NCBI RefSeq assembly: GCF_003864975.1
Contig: NZ_BHGL01000046.1
Location: 62,001-126,000 of the forward strand
DNA: 64,000 nt
From: Sulfuriferula thiophila
GTDB lineage: Bacteria; Pseudomonadota; Gammaproteobacteria; Burkholderiales; Sulfuriferulaceae
Direction: 5' to 3'
The notes beneath the pieces were generated by a model. The model saw only the letters and a list, made by a program, of their open reading frames with translations. It did not search any database and had not been told where the DNA came from. This document shows, piece by piece, positions 46,022-56,326 of the stretch. How positions within the stretch are numbered: position 1 is the stretch's first letter; every line of letters begins with the position of its first letter. The position numbers and the translations under genes were made by a program.

Positions 46022-46777
46022 TCAATGACGCAGCTTGTAGCCACGTTGTAATAAAAGCAAACAGAATGCGGATAATGCCACAAAGCTTACGAGCACGACT
46101 AGCAAACTCAAGCCTGGTGAAACATCACTCGCGCCAAAAAAACCATAGCGAAAGCCATCTATCATATAAAACACCGGATTGAACCGCGATACGGCCAGCC
46201 AGAATGGTGGTAACGAATGAATGGAATAGAACACGCCCGACAAAAAAGTCAGTGGCATGATAATAAAATTCTGAAATGCGGCAAGTTGATCAAATTTCTC
46301 TGCCCAAATACCAGCAATTACCCCCAAAGCACCTAATATCCCGCTACAAAGAACAGCGAATAAAATCAGCCATAATGGATGATCTATGCTCACAGACGTA
46401 AATATCAAAGTCACTACAAAAACACCCAAACCTACCACTATTCCGCGTGTAATAGCAGCAACAAGGTAAGCAGCAAAAAATTCCAGATAAGATAATGGCG
46501 GCAAGAGCACAAAGACAATATTACCGGTAATCTTGGATTGAATCAGACTCGATGAACTGTTCGCAAACGCATTTTGCAGCATCGACATCATCACCAGGCC
46601 AGGCACCAGAAATGCGGTGTAACTAACCCCCGGATATACTTGAACATGTTCTGCCAACACGTGTGAAAAAATCAGCAAATATAACAATGCTGTAATCACC
46701 GGAGCCAAAACCGTCTGGAACGACACTTTCCAGAAGCGCAATAATTCCTTATAAAGCAAGGTATAGAATCCGATCAT
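46022..46777 (-). CDS. ABC-2 type inner-membrane permease (YadH-like)
   Basis: This 251-residue protein has six transmembrane segments (for example VSFQTVLAPVITALLYLLIF and LVVLVSFVALSAFCLLLL). It is the membrane half of the exporter with the ATPase just upstream, whose stop it overlaps by 4 bases. Pairs of this YadG/YadH type conserved next to mla suggest envelope lipid or glycan transport, but the substrate is unknown. Confidence 0.88.
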   Translation of the reverse strand: MIGFYTLLYKELLRFWKVSFQTVLAPVITALLYLLIFSHVLAEHVQVYPGVSYTAFLVPGLVMMSMLQNAFANSSSSLIQSKITGNIVFVLLPPLSYLEFFAAYLVAAITRGIVVGLGVFVVTLIFTSVSIDHPLWLILFAVLCSGILGALGVIAGIWAEKFDQLAAFQNFIIMPLTFLSGVFYSIHSLPPFWLAVSRFNPVFYMIDGFRYGFFGASDVSPGLSLLVVLVSFVALSAFCLLLLQRGYKLRH

Positions 46778-47676
46778 GACCGCCCCATAATCTGCACAAA
46801 GACATCTTCCAGATCCGGTTGCGCCAGCGCGATTTCGTTCACGTTGACACCCGCCAAACGTAGGCTGGCCAATATAAATTCAATTTCGGCAGGTGCTTTT
46901 AGTCCTAATGTATAAACATTATCCACATGCTTAATGATCCGGGGCTGGAGATCAGATGGAAGCGCATCAGGCTGTATGCGGATCTGCAACTGCAGTTCAC
47001 TCGCATTTTTCAGCAGATTGGCAGTTTTATCCAGCGCCACGATTTGTCCTTGCTTAAGCATGGCCACCCGATCACATAAAGCCTCGGCTTCTTCAAGATA
47101 ATGGGTAGTCAAAATAATGGTGTGGCCAGAGGCATTCAGTTGGCGTACAAAAGTCCATAATGACTGGCGCAACTCCACATCCACACCGGCAGTTGGCTCG
47201 TCCAGAATGATCACCGGTGGCTTATGCACTAATGCTTGAGCAACGAGTACGCGGCGCTTCATGCCGCCAGACAGTGACCTCATATTGGCATCCGCTTTAT
47301 CCAGCAAGCCAAGATGACTCATGATCTCATCAATCCAGTCATCATTACGGCGTAAACCAAAATAACCTGACTGAATCCGCAGACTTTCTCGCACCGTAAA
47401 AAAAGGATCGTAGGCCAGTTCTTGCGGTACCATACCAAGCAACTGTCGAGCCGCGCGGTAATCAGTCACGACGTTATGCCCCATGACGTGTGCGGTTCCG
47501 CTATCTGCGCGTGTCAGGCCGGCCAAAATGCTGATTAGCGTAGTTTTTCCTGCGCCGTTTGGGCCTAATAGTGCAAAAAACTCACCTTGATTAACAGTTA
47601 AGTCAACACCTCGTAACGCATGTAATGCGCCAAAGTGCTTATGCAGCTGATGGATACTAATAGCAGGTATAGTCAC
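46774..47676 (-). CDS. ABC transporter ATP-binding protein (YadG-like)
   Basis: This 300-residue ATPase has Walker A GPNGAGKTTL, signature LSGGMKRRVLVAQAL, Walker B VIILDEPTAGVD and a conserved switch His (TTHYLEEAEAL). It drives the ABC-2 permease encoded next. It starts 5 bases after mlaB, so it belongs to the mla transcription unit. Confidence 0.92.
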   Translation of the reverse strand: MTIPAISIHQLHKHFGALHALRGVDLTVNQGEFFALLGPNGAGKTTLISILAGLTRADSGTAHVMGHNVVTDYRAARQLLGMVPQELAYDPFFTVRESLRIQSGYFGLRRNDDWIDEIMSHLGLLDKADANMRSLSGGMKRRVLVAQALVHKPPVIILDEPTAGVDVELRQSLWTFVRQLNASGHTIILTTHYLEEAEALCDRVAMLKQGQIVALDKTANLLKNASELQLQIRIQPDALPSDLQPRIIKHVDNVYTLGLKAPAEIEFILASLRLAGVNVNEIALAQPDLEDVFVQIMGRS

Positions 47677-47681
47677 GACGT

Positions 47682-47948
47682 TCAGGCGGAAATGTAATTT
47701 TCCACACCATACAGCGCGGCCAAATTTTTAAGGTTTTCGGGTAGATTAATACAATACAATCGTTTACCAAGGCGTTCAGCTTCCCGACGCCAGGCTAAAA
47801 TTAATGCCAATGCCGTTGAATCCATTTCACGCAAGGCAGAAAAATCAAACTCGCTCATCCCCTTGTTCAAGGCAGCTATACCTTCTGCCAACTGTTCTGT
47901 AGCAGTAGGTATAGTTAATTCTTGCTGGATAAGGTAGGTATTGCTCAT
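47682..47948 (-). CDS. mlaB: STAS-domain protein MlaB
   Basis: This 88-residue protein is a short STAS domain with FDFSALREMDSTALALILAW; the Ser-Thr pair at the helix start is conserved. It is the cytoplasmic subunit that binds MlaF and stabilises the MlaFEDB complex. It lies 9 bases after mlaC. Confidence 0.88.
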   Translation of the reverse strand: MSNTYLIQQELTIPTATEQLAEGIAALNKGMSEFDFSALREMDSTALALILAWRREAERLGKRLYCINLPENLKNLAALYGVENYISA

Positions 47949-47957
47949 AGTTTATGC

Positions 47958-48599
47958 TTATTTTGATGTTGCGGCCTTGGTATTAGGCTGTTGATTCTTC
48001 GCGGCCAGCGTTTGAATCAAGTTATCTACACCCTTATTATGAATTTCAGCACCAAACGAGCCCCGATAATTCAAAACCAGACTTACTCCATCGATAGTCA
48101 CGTCATAAACTTTCCAACCTGCAGCCGTCTTTTCCATACTGTAATCAATCGGAATGGGCTGGGCACCAGGCTGTTTTACCTGAGTTTGCACTGTCACGTC
48201 CGTTGCCCCGACAGGCATGGAAAACGGTTTGAATTCGATAACCTGATTGTTAAACGCAGCCAAAGCATTGGCATATGTCCTTACTAGCAGCGTGCGAAAC
48301 TCTTTAACCAGTGCTTGCTGCTGAGCGGGTGTGGCTTGACGCCAATAACGGCCCACAGCCAGCATGGTCATCTGGTTAAAATCGAAATGTGGCAATACCT
48401 TGGCATCAATTAACGAGTAAAGCTTTTGGGTGTCATTTGCATAGACCGTTTTGTCACGTTTAAGAATTGTAGTGACATCCTGCGTTGTGGTCTTTACCAA
48501 TACATCGGGTGCCACTTCGCTTGCGTAAGCAGACACACTGATTGCAGCGAACATAGTGCCAACAAAAAAACATCGCAGTTTATTAAATAAGGTAAACAT
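47958..48599 (-). CDS. mlaC: Periplasmic phospholipid-binding protein MlaC
   Basis: This 213-residue protein starts with a signal peptide (about 1-26, ending SAYASEV) followed by the MlaC/Ttg2D fold: DFNQMTMLAVGRYWRQATPA, QQQALVKEFRTLLVRTYA, then the lipid-pocket strands. It shuttles phospholipid between outer membrane and MlaFEDB. It lies 42 bases after the TolC-family gene. Confidence 0.92.
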   Translation of the reverse strand: MFTLFNKLRCFFVGTMFAAISVSAYASEVAPDVLVKTTTQDVTTILKRDKTVYANDTQKLYSLIDAKVLPHFDFNQMTMLAVGRYWRQATPAQQQALVKEFRTLLVRTYANALAAFNNQVIEFKPFSMPVGATDVTVQTQVKQPGAQPIPIDYSMEKTAAGWKVYDVTIDGVSLVLNYRGSFGAEIHNKGVDNLIQTLAAKNQQPNTKAATSK

Positions 48600-48641
48600 G
48601 ATTTAAATACGTATATTAAAAGTAATTAGAAATCGAAGAGG

Positions 48642-49997
48642 TTATTTAGTTTCACCAATTGCATGCGCCAATTGAGCTACATACATATTGTAGTCATTCA
48701 CAGTACGCAAATATTCAGCCTGGGTCAGCGCATAAGTTTTCAACGCATCGGCGACTTTATCAGCTTTTTCCAGACCTGCATTAAAATCGGCCAATGAAGC
48801 AATCATCCAGCGCCTACCTGCCGCTGCGCCATCCGCCAATTTCTGCTGAGCCACATAATTGGCCTGGACCTGGTTATATGCTTCGGATACCTGAAAAGGA
48901 ATCCCAGCCTGCGCAAATTGCGTTTTGTAATTCAGCGCTTCCAAATCAGCCTGAGCCTGGGCAATCTGGGCTGGAACCACACCTAATTTAATATCCCATT
49001 TCATGCCAACCGCAGGCGTAACACCGAAATTATTAAACGAATCGTAAACGTATGGATTATTCAGCGTGTCGCGACGTGAGGCATAGTTAGCCTGCCCTAT
49101 CACTCCAGCGTAAATATCCGGATACATCTCCGCCTTTTTAGCGGCAACCAAAGCACGTCGAGCGCGCATACCGGCTTCCAGTTGGGCCATTTCAGGCCGG
49201 TCAGCCACAGCACGCGATTCAAAATCGGCTAGTGTGCCTGATGGCAAAGGCACAGGTTGCAGACTGTCATCCGCCACCTGCAACTTGCTATCCATACCGA
49301 CGCCAGTCAGTAACTTTAAACCATCCAGACTTATTTTTTCTATTGCTGTGGCTTGGCTAAGGTATTTACCCAGCATGCCGCTAGCTGCTTGCAATGCATA
49401 TAAGTCAGACTGTTTCGATTCGCCATTATCGTCCTTGAGATTCTTTTTAACACGCGATAATGCATCATCCAACCGGCTTTGCACATCTTCCAACAAACGT
49501 CGTGAATCACGAGCCGTCAAGTAGCCGTAATAAGCACGCTTCACGTCCATGACAGTATCCGCCTGTCCAATCCGAACATCACCGCGCTTAATATCTACGT
49601 TGCCTTTTGCTGCTTCGCTATAATGTTCAATCTTGCCAAAGGTATACAGTGGTTTGATTATTGCAAATTGCAGCGAGGTCCAATCTGATAAACCACCCGG
49701 AAACGGACCATCTGTGCGGGGTGTCGTTCCCGAAGTTTCGCCATTCTGATAAAAGCCGCCTTTGACTTGTGGCGCAAGTCCAAGGAATATATTGGCACTA
49801 ACCCTTAATCCATTATTTCCTTCAGCCTCATCCAGCAAAGCGCGGGCGGACTCAACCAGCTGCTCACGTTCCTTGATGCGCGGATCAGCATTCAGACTCA
49901 TTTGCACGGCTTCTGAAAGATTAACCGTCTGTGCAGACGCCGTTAGTGGCGTAGCCAAGGCTATGGCAATCATGGCACTGATTATATTTTTTTTCAT
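48642..49997 (-). CDS. TolC-family outer membrane channel inserted in the mla operon
   Basis: This 451-residue outer membrane efflux protein (OEP) has a signal peptide (MKKNIISAMIAIALATPLTA-type, cleavage near SAQ). Two OEP repeats rich in Ala, Gln and Leu carry long helices (REQLVESARALLDEAEGNNG). It starts four bases inside the mlaD gene and precedes mlaC by 42 bases. Many relatives keep mlaA/vacJ here, and no mlaA is in the window. It may be the outer-membrane partner of an Mla-like transport line or of the YadGH exporter downstream. Function is inferred only from position. Confidence 0.85.
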   Translation of the reverse strand: MKKNIISAMIAIALATPLTASAQTVNLSEAVQMSLNADPRIKEREQLVESARALLDEAEGNNGLRVSANIFLGLAPQVKGGFYQNGETSGTTPRTDGPFPGGLSDWTSLQFAIIKPLYTFGKIEHYSEAAKGNVDIKRGDVRIGQADTVMDVKRAYYGYLTARDSRRLLEDVQSRLDDALSRVKKNLKDDNGESKQSDLYALQAASGMLGKYLSQATAIEKISLDGLKLLTGVGMDSKLQVADDSLQPVPLPSGTLADFESRAVADRPEMAQLEAGMRARRALVAAKKAEMYPDIYAGVIGQANYASRRDTLNNPYVYDSFNNFGVTPAVGMKWDIKLGVVPAQIAQAQADLEALNYKTQFAQAGIPFQVSEAYNQVQANYVAQQKLADGAAAGRRWMIASLADFNAGLEKADKVADALKTYALTQAEYLRTVNDYNMYVAQLAHAIGETK

Positions 49998-50503
49998 GGA
50001 TGGACTCCTGAATTAGGTGCTGCAACCTGAGCTGAATCAGCTGTAGGCGCATCAGATGCTTTATTATATAGAAATTGACTGATTAAACTCTCTAACACGA
50101 CCGCTGACTGTGTAATTTTTATTTTATCGCCTGCAACAAGATTTTTCATATCACCGCCCGGCTCAAGGGCAAGATATTGCTCTCCCAGTAAGCCGGACGT
50201 CATAATCGCCGCAGAGGTATCTTTAGGGAAATTGTATTTATTATCTAGCTTCATCGTCACAGTGGCTTCAAAGGTCTGGTTGTCAAAACGAATGTCACTG
50301 ACACGGCCGACCACAACGCCTGCGCTTTTTACAGGTGCACGAATTTTCAAACCGCCGATATTACTGAAGTCAGCTTGGACACTGTAGCTATGACTAGTCC
50401 CGAAGCTGCTCATATTGCCAACTTTCAATGCCAGAGCAAGCAGCGCAGCCAAACCAGCAACTACGAATAACCCTACCCAAAAATCCAGTGTAGCTCTTTC
50501 CAT
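49994..50503 (-). CDS. mlaD: MCE-domain protein MlaD
   Basis: This 169-residue protein is a single N-terminal transmembrane helix (WVGLFVVAGLAALLALALKV) plus one MCE domain (YSVQADFSNIGGLKIRAPVK, then GVVVGRVSDIRF). It forms the hexameric hydrophobic tunnel above MlaE. Its stop overlaps the start of the TolC-family gene by 4 bases, and it starts 3 bases after mlaE. Confidence 0.94.
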   Translation of the reverse strand: MERATLDFWVGLFVVAGLAALLALALKVGNMSSFGTSHSYSVQADFSNIGGLKIRAPVKSAGVVVGRVSDIRFDNQTFEATVTMKLDNKYNFPKDTSAAIMTSGLLGEQYLALEPGGDMKNLVAGDKIKITQSAVVLESLISQFLYNKASDAPTADSAQVAAPNSGVHP

Positions 50504-50506
50504 ACT

Positions 50507-51298
50507 TCACACACCTCGGAACATAAATGCGGTTAAAATAAAATCAAGTGCCAGAATGGCCAGCGATGACGTGACCACGGTACGGGTTGTCGCACGCGAA
50601 ATTCCTTCAGCAGTCGGCATTGCGTCAAAGCCTTCAAATAAAGCAATGGTTGTAACTGCAAATCCAAACACTACGCTTTTAATGACACCATTCAGGATAT
50701 CTTCACGCACATCGACCGCTGCTTGCATTTGTGACCAGAATGAACCTTCATCAACGCCGATCAGCACCACACCCACCAGATAACCACCGAACACACCGAC
50801 AATAGAAAAAATCGCTGCCAGTAACGGCATGGAAATCACCCCGCCCCAGAACCGCGGGGCAATAACACGAGCAATCGGATCAACCGCCATCATTTCCATG
50901 GCTTTTAATTGCTCAGTGGTTTTCATTAATCCGATTTCTGCCGTTATTGCCGAGCCGGCACGACTGGCGAATAACAAGGCGGCAACGACTGGACCGAGTT
51001 CGCGTACCAGAGATAAAGCCACCAGGATACCCAATGCCTGCTCGCTGCCGTATGTCTGCAATGTTTCGTAACCCTGCAAACCGAGCACCATGCCGACAAA
51101 TAATCCGGAAACAATAATAATCACCAGCGACAATACACCACTCGCATATATCTCGCGAATGATCAGATGGAAGCGTCGCCAGCTAGTGCCTGAGCGCCAT
51201 AACACCTGCATCAGAAATCGGGTTGCAACCCCCATCAGCCATACACTGTCAATGACACGATGCCCGATACGGCTAATCAGATTTTGTTTGGTTGACAT
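50507..51298 (-). CDS. mlaE: Phospholipid ABC permease MlaE
   Basis: This 263-residue permease has five to six transmembrane helices and the family motif [20 protein letters not shown] and [20 protein letters not shown]-like coupling region ([15 protein letters not shown]). It is the inner-membrane core of the Mla transporter. It overlaps the mlaF stop by one base (TGATG). Confidence 0.94.
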   Translation of the reverse strand: MSTKQNLISRIGHRVIDSVWLMGVATRFLMQVLWRSGTSWRRFHLIIREIYASGVLSLVIIIVSGLFVGMVLGLQGYETLQTYGSEQALGILVALSLVRELGPVVAALLFASRAGSAITAEIGLMKTTEQLKAMEMMAVDPIARVIAPRFWGGVISMPLLAAIFSIVGVFGGYLVGVVLIGVDEGSFWSQMQAAVDVREDILNGVIKSVVFGFAVTTIALFEGFDAMPTAEGISRATTRTVVTSSLAILALDFILTAFMFRGV

Positions 51299-52107
51299 CA
51301 GCCAGCACTCCGCAAGCCCAAATCAGCAGCATAGTCAGGCGCTGGATAATGGAATGGCACAGGACCATCTTCCTCAGCATGAATAAATTGATGCACAAAA
51401 GGTAATTTAGATGCGCGTATTTCATCCGGTGTACCCTCGGCCTCAACTACCCCATTGGAAATAAAATACACATAATCCACTATTTCCAGCGACTCATGCA
51501 CATCATGCGTCACCAGAATTGACGTCAAACCAAGCGCATCCGTCAACCGCCGGATGAGATTACCGATAACCCCAAGAGAAATCGGATCCAGTCCGGCAAA
51601 AGGCTCGTCATACATTATTAACATAGGATCAAGTGCTACTGCGCGCGCCAGCGCTACACGGCGCGCCATACCGCCGGATAACTCATGTGGCATCAGGCTC
51701 TGCGCGCCGCGCAAGCCAACCGCATGCAGTTTCATTAATACCAGATCATGAATCACGGCTTCGGACAAATTGGTATGCTCACGCATTTGAAAGGCTACAT
51801 TTTCAAACACCGTCATGTCCGTAAACAACGCGCCAAATTGAAACAACATCCCCATTTTGCGTCGCATTTGATACAGCGCATCGACGCCTAGCTGATGGAT
51901 AACCTGGCCATCGACACGTACTTCACCGTGAGAAGGACGTAATTGACCACCAATCAGACGTAGTAGCGTCGTTTTGCCACAGCCGCTACCACCCATAATC
52001 GCAATCACTTTGCCACGCGGTGCAGTCAGGTTGATCCCCTTTAGAATAGGGCGGTCACGGTAAGCAAATGACACATCACGAATTTCGATGAGATTATCAG
52101 TAGACAC
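51298..52107 (-). CDS. mlaF: Phospholipid transporter ATP-binding protein MlaF
   Basis: This 269-residue ATPase has Walker [14 protein letters not shown], signature [15 protein letters not shown] and Walker [14 protein letters not shown]. The tail reaches over MlaE/B ([14 protein letters not shown]). It is the first gene of a minus-strand operon running mlaF-E-D-TolC-C-B-yadG-yadH-ibaG-murA-hisG-GT9. The 148-base gap to the LLM gene must hold divergent promoters; no clear one was placed. Confidence 0.95.
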   Translation of the reverse strand: MSTDNLIEIRDVSFAYRDRPILKGINLTAPRGKVIAIMGGSGCGKTTLLRLIGGQLRPSHGEVRVDGQVIHQLGVDALYQMRRKMGMLFQFGALFTDMTVFENVAFQMREHTNLSEAVIHDLVLMKLHAVGLRGAQSLMPHELSGGMARRVALARAVALDPMLIMYDEPFAGLDPISLGVIGNLIRRLTDALGLTSILVTHDVHESLEIVDYVYFISNGVVEAEGTPDEIRASKLPFVHQFIHAEEDGPVPFHYPAPDYAADLGLRSAG

Positions 52108-52255
52108 GAGATGTTATAAGGGTTTGAGATGCTGATATTCTAACTCGATATGGCACTGACAACAAATATATTGACCACTGCTTAATATAAATCCGGTTTG
52201 GTGTTTTTGCCGCAACAATGGCATCATAAGCAGATATTGATAATGTTTGAACGCT

Positions 52256-53308
52256 ATGCAACTCGATCTTTTTTTTGAAATCTCGCAACCCCCGCAGCTT
52301 AAGCGTAGCGAAGCTGATGCATTTGAACAAACGCTAAACGAAATCACCTTGGCAGATAGCCTGGGCTACGGTTGCGCGTGGCTGGTAGAACACCACTTCA
52401 TGCGCGGCTACTCCCATTCATCCAAACCCGATCTGGTTCTGGCCGCCGCCAGTCAACGTACAAAGAACATTCGCCTGGGTTTAGGGGTTACTCCCCTGCC
52501 TTACCACCATCCGGTACATGTTGCCGAACGAGCAGCGACACTGGATATTTTATCCAGAGGTCGCTTTGAACTGGGTATCGGACGGGGCTTTTCGCCTCAG
52601 GAATACACCGCATTTGGTGCGGATATGCGCAACAGTCGCACGCTGACAGCCGAATCGCTGGCAATTCTGCAACTAGCCTTTTCGCGACAACCCGTGACTT
52701 TTCATGGTGAGCATTTCCATCTTGATGCACTGGATATCCTGCCCTATTCCATACAGCAACCTCACCCCCCTATATGGACGGCAGCAGTCAGCCCCGATAC
52801 CTTTGTATGGGCCGCTCAGGAACAACTCGGCATGCTGGCAGGCCCATTCAAGCCGTGGATGATGGTAAAACAGGATATTCGGCATTATCTGGATGCATGG
52901 CAAGGACCCGCAGCCCCCCGCGCAGGCATGACCGTGGGTATTTTATGCCTGCCTGATGGCAAACGTGCCAGGGTCCTCGCTAAAGACGCACTGGTCTGGT
53001 TCTATCAGCAACTATTCGCCACCACCCTGCCCGTACTGGAAAAACTTTACCCCAGCTATGAGCATTTCCATGATCTGGGGCGATTCCGCAGCTTGCTGAA
53101 ATTAGGTATCAATTTAACCATGCTGGAAACATTCGGCATGGTCGTGGTGGGCTCACCAGATGAATGCATCGACAAATTACAAAAATATCGTGAGGCAGGC
53201 GTAACCAATTTACTTTGTGCAGTGGGCGCCGGGGCACTGGATACCGAAATCATTCAGGAATCGATGCAATGTATCGCCAGCGACGTCATGCCGGCTCTGC
53301 GCGATTAA
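52256..53308 (+). CDS. LLM-class flavin-dependent monooxygenase (luciferase-like)
   Basis: This 350-residue FMN-dependent (beta/alpha)8 monooxygenase has the N-terminal LDLFFEISQPP, AWLVEHHFMRGYS, LGLGVTPLPYHHPVHVAERA and ELGIGRGF motifs of bacterial luciferase-like enzymes. These oxidise diverse small molecules with reduced flavin. Substrate unknown. ATG 52256 is the natural start; an open frame from 52247 uses TTG. Confidence 0.88.
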   Translation: MQLDLFFEISQPPQLKRSEADAFEQTLNEITLADSLGYGCAWLVEHHFMRGYSHSSKPDLVLAAASQRTKNIRLGLGVTPLPYHHPVHVAERAATLDILSRGRFELGIGRGFSPQEYTAFGADMRNSRTLTAESLAILQLAFSRQPVTFHGEHFHLDALDILPYSIQQPHPPIWTAAVSPDTFVWAAQEQLGMLAGPFKPWMMVKQDIRHYLDAWQGPAAPRAGMTVGILCLPDGKRARVLAKDALVWFYQQLFATTLPVLEKLYPSYEHFHDLGRFRSLLKLGINLTMLETFGMVVVGSPDECIDKLQKYREAGVTNLLCAVGAGALDTEIIQESMQCIASDVMPALRD

Positions 53309-53309
53309 C

Positions 53310-54197
53310 ATGCGAGTATTAGTTACCGGCAGCAGCAGCCATCTGGCACAGGCATTATTGCCCATGTTATGCCGGATGCCGGAAATCAGCAGCGTCACCG
53401 GCGTTGATATCAAGCTTGGCATTTTCGAACATCCTAAATTTCACGCAGTACAAGCTGATTTAACCCAGGCGGATCTCCTGCCGCTATTGAATCAGCAAGA
53501 TGCACTCGTCCACCTTGCATTTGTAGTGTTGCGCGGCAAAACGCCAGTGCAAGTAATGCGCGCAGTCAATCTGGATGCATCACAGCGTCTGTTTGATACG
53601 GCCGCCGAACTTGGCATATCACGCATCACCCACCTGTCCAGTGCATCGGTATATGGTCATGGTACGGATTTGGATGAACAGGCCGCATTGAGCCCTATTA
53701 CCGGATTTCTGTACGCCGAACACAAAACGGAACTGGAACACTGGCTGACACAACATCACCCGCAAATCATCCGTCTACGGCCACACATCATCCTGGGAAA
53801 ACATGCGCAGCCGTTGCTGATTAATTTGTTGCGTCAGCCGTTTTACGTAAAACTCCCCGATCCACAACCATTACTGCAATGCGTCCATGAAGATGATGTC
53901 GCGCGCGCAATTGTGCAAACGCTTATTTTGCCAGCTTCCGGCGCATACAATCTGGCTGCGAATGTTCCCTTCAGCTTCCGTGATGCTATCCAGCGTCGTC
54001 ACAGCCTGGCCACCCCCATCTCACCCGGCATTGCCAAATTCGCACTGGACTTGGCATGCAAGACTGCAGGGGTAGGCGGAGAAGCTGGCTGGATAGACGG
54101 GGTGCATAACAGCCTCACCCTGAATTGCGATAAAGCAGAAACCGAGCTGGGCTGGCAAGCGCAAGTCAGCACCCGAGACATGCTGGTAATGTGCTAA
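53310..54197 (+). CDS. NAD-dependent epimerase/dehydratase (extended SDR)
   Basis: This 295-residue enzyme has a nucleotide-binding start [20 protein letters not shown] and catalytic Tyr/Lys in [12 protein letters not shown] (YxxxK). It lies one base after the LLM oxygenase stop (TAACATG) and is probably co-transcribed. ATG 53310 is chosen because the longer frame reads through the LLM coding end. Its last four bases overlap the convergent arsB. A sugar-nucleotide or small-molecule substrate cannot be named. Confidence 0.85.
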   Translation: MRVLVTGSSSHLAQALLPMLCRMPEISSVTGVDIKLGIFEHPKFHAVQADLTQADLLPLLNQQDALVHLAFVVLRGKTPVQVMRAVNLDASQRLFDTAAELGISRITHLSSASVYGHGTDLDEQAALSPITGFLYAEHKTELEHWLTQHHPQIIRLRPHIILGKHAQPLLINLLRQPFYVKLPDPQPLLQCVHEDDVARAIVQTLILPASGAYNLAANVPFSFRDAIQRRHSLATPISPGIAKFALDLACKTAGVGGEAGWIDGVHNSLTLNCDKAETELGWQAQVSTRDMLVMC

Positions 54198-55498
54198 GCC
54201 AATACCATTGCCAGTGTCAGCAACACGGTAAGCAATACGGGTATGGTCAACACAATACCGATACGGAAATATTGCCCCCAGCCTATCGTCATGCCGCGCT
54301 GTTGCAGTATGTGCAGCCATAACAGTGTTGCCAGACTGCCGATAGGGGTGATTTTCGGACCTAAGTCACAACCGATAATATTCGCATAAACCATGGCTTC
54401 ACGCATCGCCGGGCTTACTTCGGCCTGAGCAATGGCAAGACTGCCGGCCAAAACGGCGGGAAGATTATTCATAATGGCCGACAGCCCTGCCATTAATACC
54501 CCTGTGCCTAGTGTCGCTACTGTCAATCCCTGCCTGCTGAGCCATTCCAATAGCGTAGCCAGTTCCGCTGTCAACCCTTGATTGCGCAGACCATATACCA
54601 CCAGATACATACCCAGAGAGAAAATCACCACTTGCCAGGGCGCTTCACGAAACAAGGTCCATACCGGGATAACAGCACGCTCCTGTTTCCCCACAAAGCG
54701 CTCACGGCCCGCTAGAATAACTAAAATCAGAGCGCCAGCACCGGTTATGATTGACGTTGGAATCTGCAAGCGTTGAGACAGCACATAACCCACCAATAAT
54801 CCCGCCAATACCACCCATCCTGCGCGGAATACCAGTGGATCACGAATCGCGCTTGCCGGAGCAGCAAGATCGCCTGCATCATATTGCTTGGGAATATCCT
54901 TGCGGAAATACCAGAACAAAACCAGCAGGGAAACCGCCACAGATACCAGATTCACCACACCCATCACTGCGGCATAATCATTAAAACCGATATTGGCGTA
55001 GTTGGCCGCAATAATATTAACCAGGTTAGAGATTTTGAAAGGCAAACTGGCCGAGTCAGCGATAAATCCCGCGGCCATGACAAAAGCCAGCATGGCTGCA
55101 GGTTTAAAACGCAAAGCCCGTAATATCTCGATCACCAGCGGCGTTAAAATCAGTACAGCACCATCATTGGCAAACAATGCGGCAATAACTGCCCCAAGTA
55201 ATACTATCAATACGAATAACAGACCACCCCTACCCGCCGCCCATCTGGCAATGTGTAGCGCAGACCATTCAAAGAATCCGGCCGCATCCAGAATTAACGA
55301 AATCAGTATTAGCGCAATTAAGGTAAATGTTGCATCCCAAACGATATGCCATACCGTTGGAATATCCTGTAGGGAAACCACACCCGCCAACAGGGCAACA
55401 CCTGCACCTAACCAGGCCGAGGTTCCGATACCCAGGCTTTTCGGCTGAACGATGACAAGAGCAAGCGTAATCAGGAATATCAGCAGCGCAACCAGCAT
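54194..55498 (-). CDS. arsB: Arsenite efflux permease ArsB
   Basis: This 434-residue inner-membrane protein has about twelve transmembrane segments and the ArsB/NhaD motifs [36 protein letters not shown] and [20 protein letters not shown]. It expels As(III)/Sb(III). Its ATG overlaps the arsC stop by one base (TGATG), so the two are translationally coupled. Length is normal. Confidence 0.92.
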   Translation of the reverse strand: MLVALLIFLITLALVIVQPKSLGIGTSAWLGAGVALLAGVVSLQDIPTVWHIVWDATFTLIALILISLILDAAGFFEWSALHIARWAAGRGGLLFVLIVLLGAVIAALFANDGAVLILTPLVIEILRALRFKPAAMLAFVMAAGFIADSASLPFKISNLVNIIAANYANIGFNDYAAVMGVVNLVSVAVSLLVLFWYFRKDIPKQYDAGDLAAPASAIRDPLVFRAGWVVLAGLLVGYVLSQRLQIPTSIITGAGALILVILAGRERFVGKQERAVIPVWTLFREAPWQVVIFSLGMYLVVYGLRNQGLTAELATLLEWLSRQGLTVATLGTGVLMAGLSAIMNNLPAVLAGSLAIAQAEVSPAMREAMVYANIIGCDLGPKITPIGSLATLLWLHILQQRGMTIGWGQYFRIGIVLTIPVLLTVLLTLAMVLA

Positions 55499-55905
55499 CA
55501 CAGCAACCTGTTGGCGACTTCTGCCACCAATCGCGTACGAATTTCATCGCGCACAGCGATGAAACTGTCCAATGGTTCACCGTGGGGGTCGTGGAACGGC
55601 ATATGCAGACTAGGTATAGGTCGAGGGAAAACGGGACAGGCTTCTTTGGCGTTGTCGCAAACTGTAATAACCAGATCTATTGGCTGATCGATAATGGCAT
55701 CAATATCTTTCGGGTATAAACCTTCTGCCGGAATGCCTATATTGTTTAATGCGGCGATTGCACCGTCAGCTACTTTGGGTTGAGGACGCGTTCCTGCTGA
55801 TATCGCATGGATATGTTCACCCAAATCATGATTCACCAAGGCTTCTGCCATCTGGCTGCGGCAAGAATTGCCCGTACATAAGATCAACACTGTTTTTTTG
55901 TTCAT
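55498..55905 (-). CDS. arsC: Thioredoxin-coupled arsenate reductase ArsC
   Basis: This 135-residue low-molecular-weight-phosphatase-fold enzyme reduces As(V) to As(III). The P-loop is Cys10-TGNSC-Arg16, with the redox pair Cys83/Cys90 ([11 protein letters not shown]) and the Asp-Pro acid (FHDPHG). This set marks the thioredoxin-dependent Staphylococcus pI258 type. ATG 55905 is chosen because AGGAG then lies at 7 bases; a start at 55911 would leave one base between site and ATG. Confidence 0.95.
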   Translation of the reverse strand: MNKKTVLILCTGNSCRSQMAEALVNHDLGEHIHAISAGTRPQPKVADGAIAALNNIGIPAEGLYPKDIDAIIDQPIDLVITVCDNAKEACPVFPRPIPSLHMPFHDPHGEPLDSFIAVRDEIRTRLVAEVANRLL

Positions 55906-55924
55906 TGCCATACTCCTGTCTAAC

Positions 55925-55961
55925 ATATATCCGATTATACAGATATATTATGACGGGACAA
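55925..55961 (-). promoter_or_regulatory. ArsR-type operator overlapping an arsCB promoter
   Basis: A perfect 7-bp inverted repeat ATATATC-N10-GATATAT (55925-55948) covers a consensus -10 TATAAT on the minus strand (55939-55934). A TTGTCC -35 candidate lies at 55961-55956 with 16-base spacing. A repressor bound to the dyad would block the promoter, the usual ArsR arrangement. It lies in the 72-base gap between arsR and arsC. Confidence 0.6.
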
Positions 55962-55977
55962 TTACGCATAGAACTAA

Positions 55978-56325
55978 TTATGCGCAACAGCGCGCAGGAC
56001 GATTAGGCATATCCAACAAACGCTGATTATCTTGCGAACGATTTACATCGGATATCCACACATCGCTCAATGCAGCGAAAATGGCCGCGCACCATGCCGG
56101 CATTTGTGTATTCAACTGATAATAGATCCATGTGCCATCACGACGCATAGTCAGCAGATTCAAATCACGCAACACACTCAAATGACGCGACACTTTGGGT
56201 TGCGGCATGTCCAGCGCAAAGTGCAATTCACAGACGCACAACTCGCCATTCAATGCCAGCAAAGCCAGAATGCGTCGTCTGGTTTCGTCAGATAAGGCGT
56301 CGAAAAAATCCGATTCGGTAATCAT
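55978..56325 (-). CDS. arsR: ArsR family metalloid-responsive repressor
   Basis: This 115-residue winged-helix protein has the As(III)-binding motif GELCVCEL (Cys30, Cys32) at the start of the recognition-helix region (KVSRHLSVLRDLNLL). A Cys-Cys pair lies near the C-terminus (ARCCA, Cys113-114). ATG 56325 follows the stop of the preceding 118-aa gene by one base. It likely represses the arsCB promoter immediately downstream. Confidence 0.92.
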   Translation of the reverse strand: MITESDFFDALSDETRRRILALLALNGELCVCELHFALDMPQPKVSRHLSVLRDLNLLTMRRDGTWIYYQLNTQMPAWCAAIFAALSDVWISDVNRSQDNQRLLDMPNRPARCCA

Positions 56326-56326
56326 G

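Noticed and set aside
50415-50783. 122-codon plus-strand frame opposite mlaD/mlaE
   Set aside because: Shadow frame over two conserved genes with overlapping starts.
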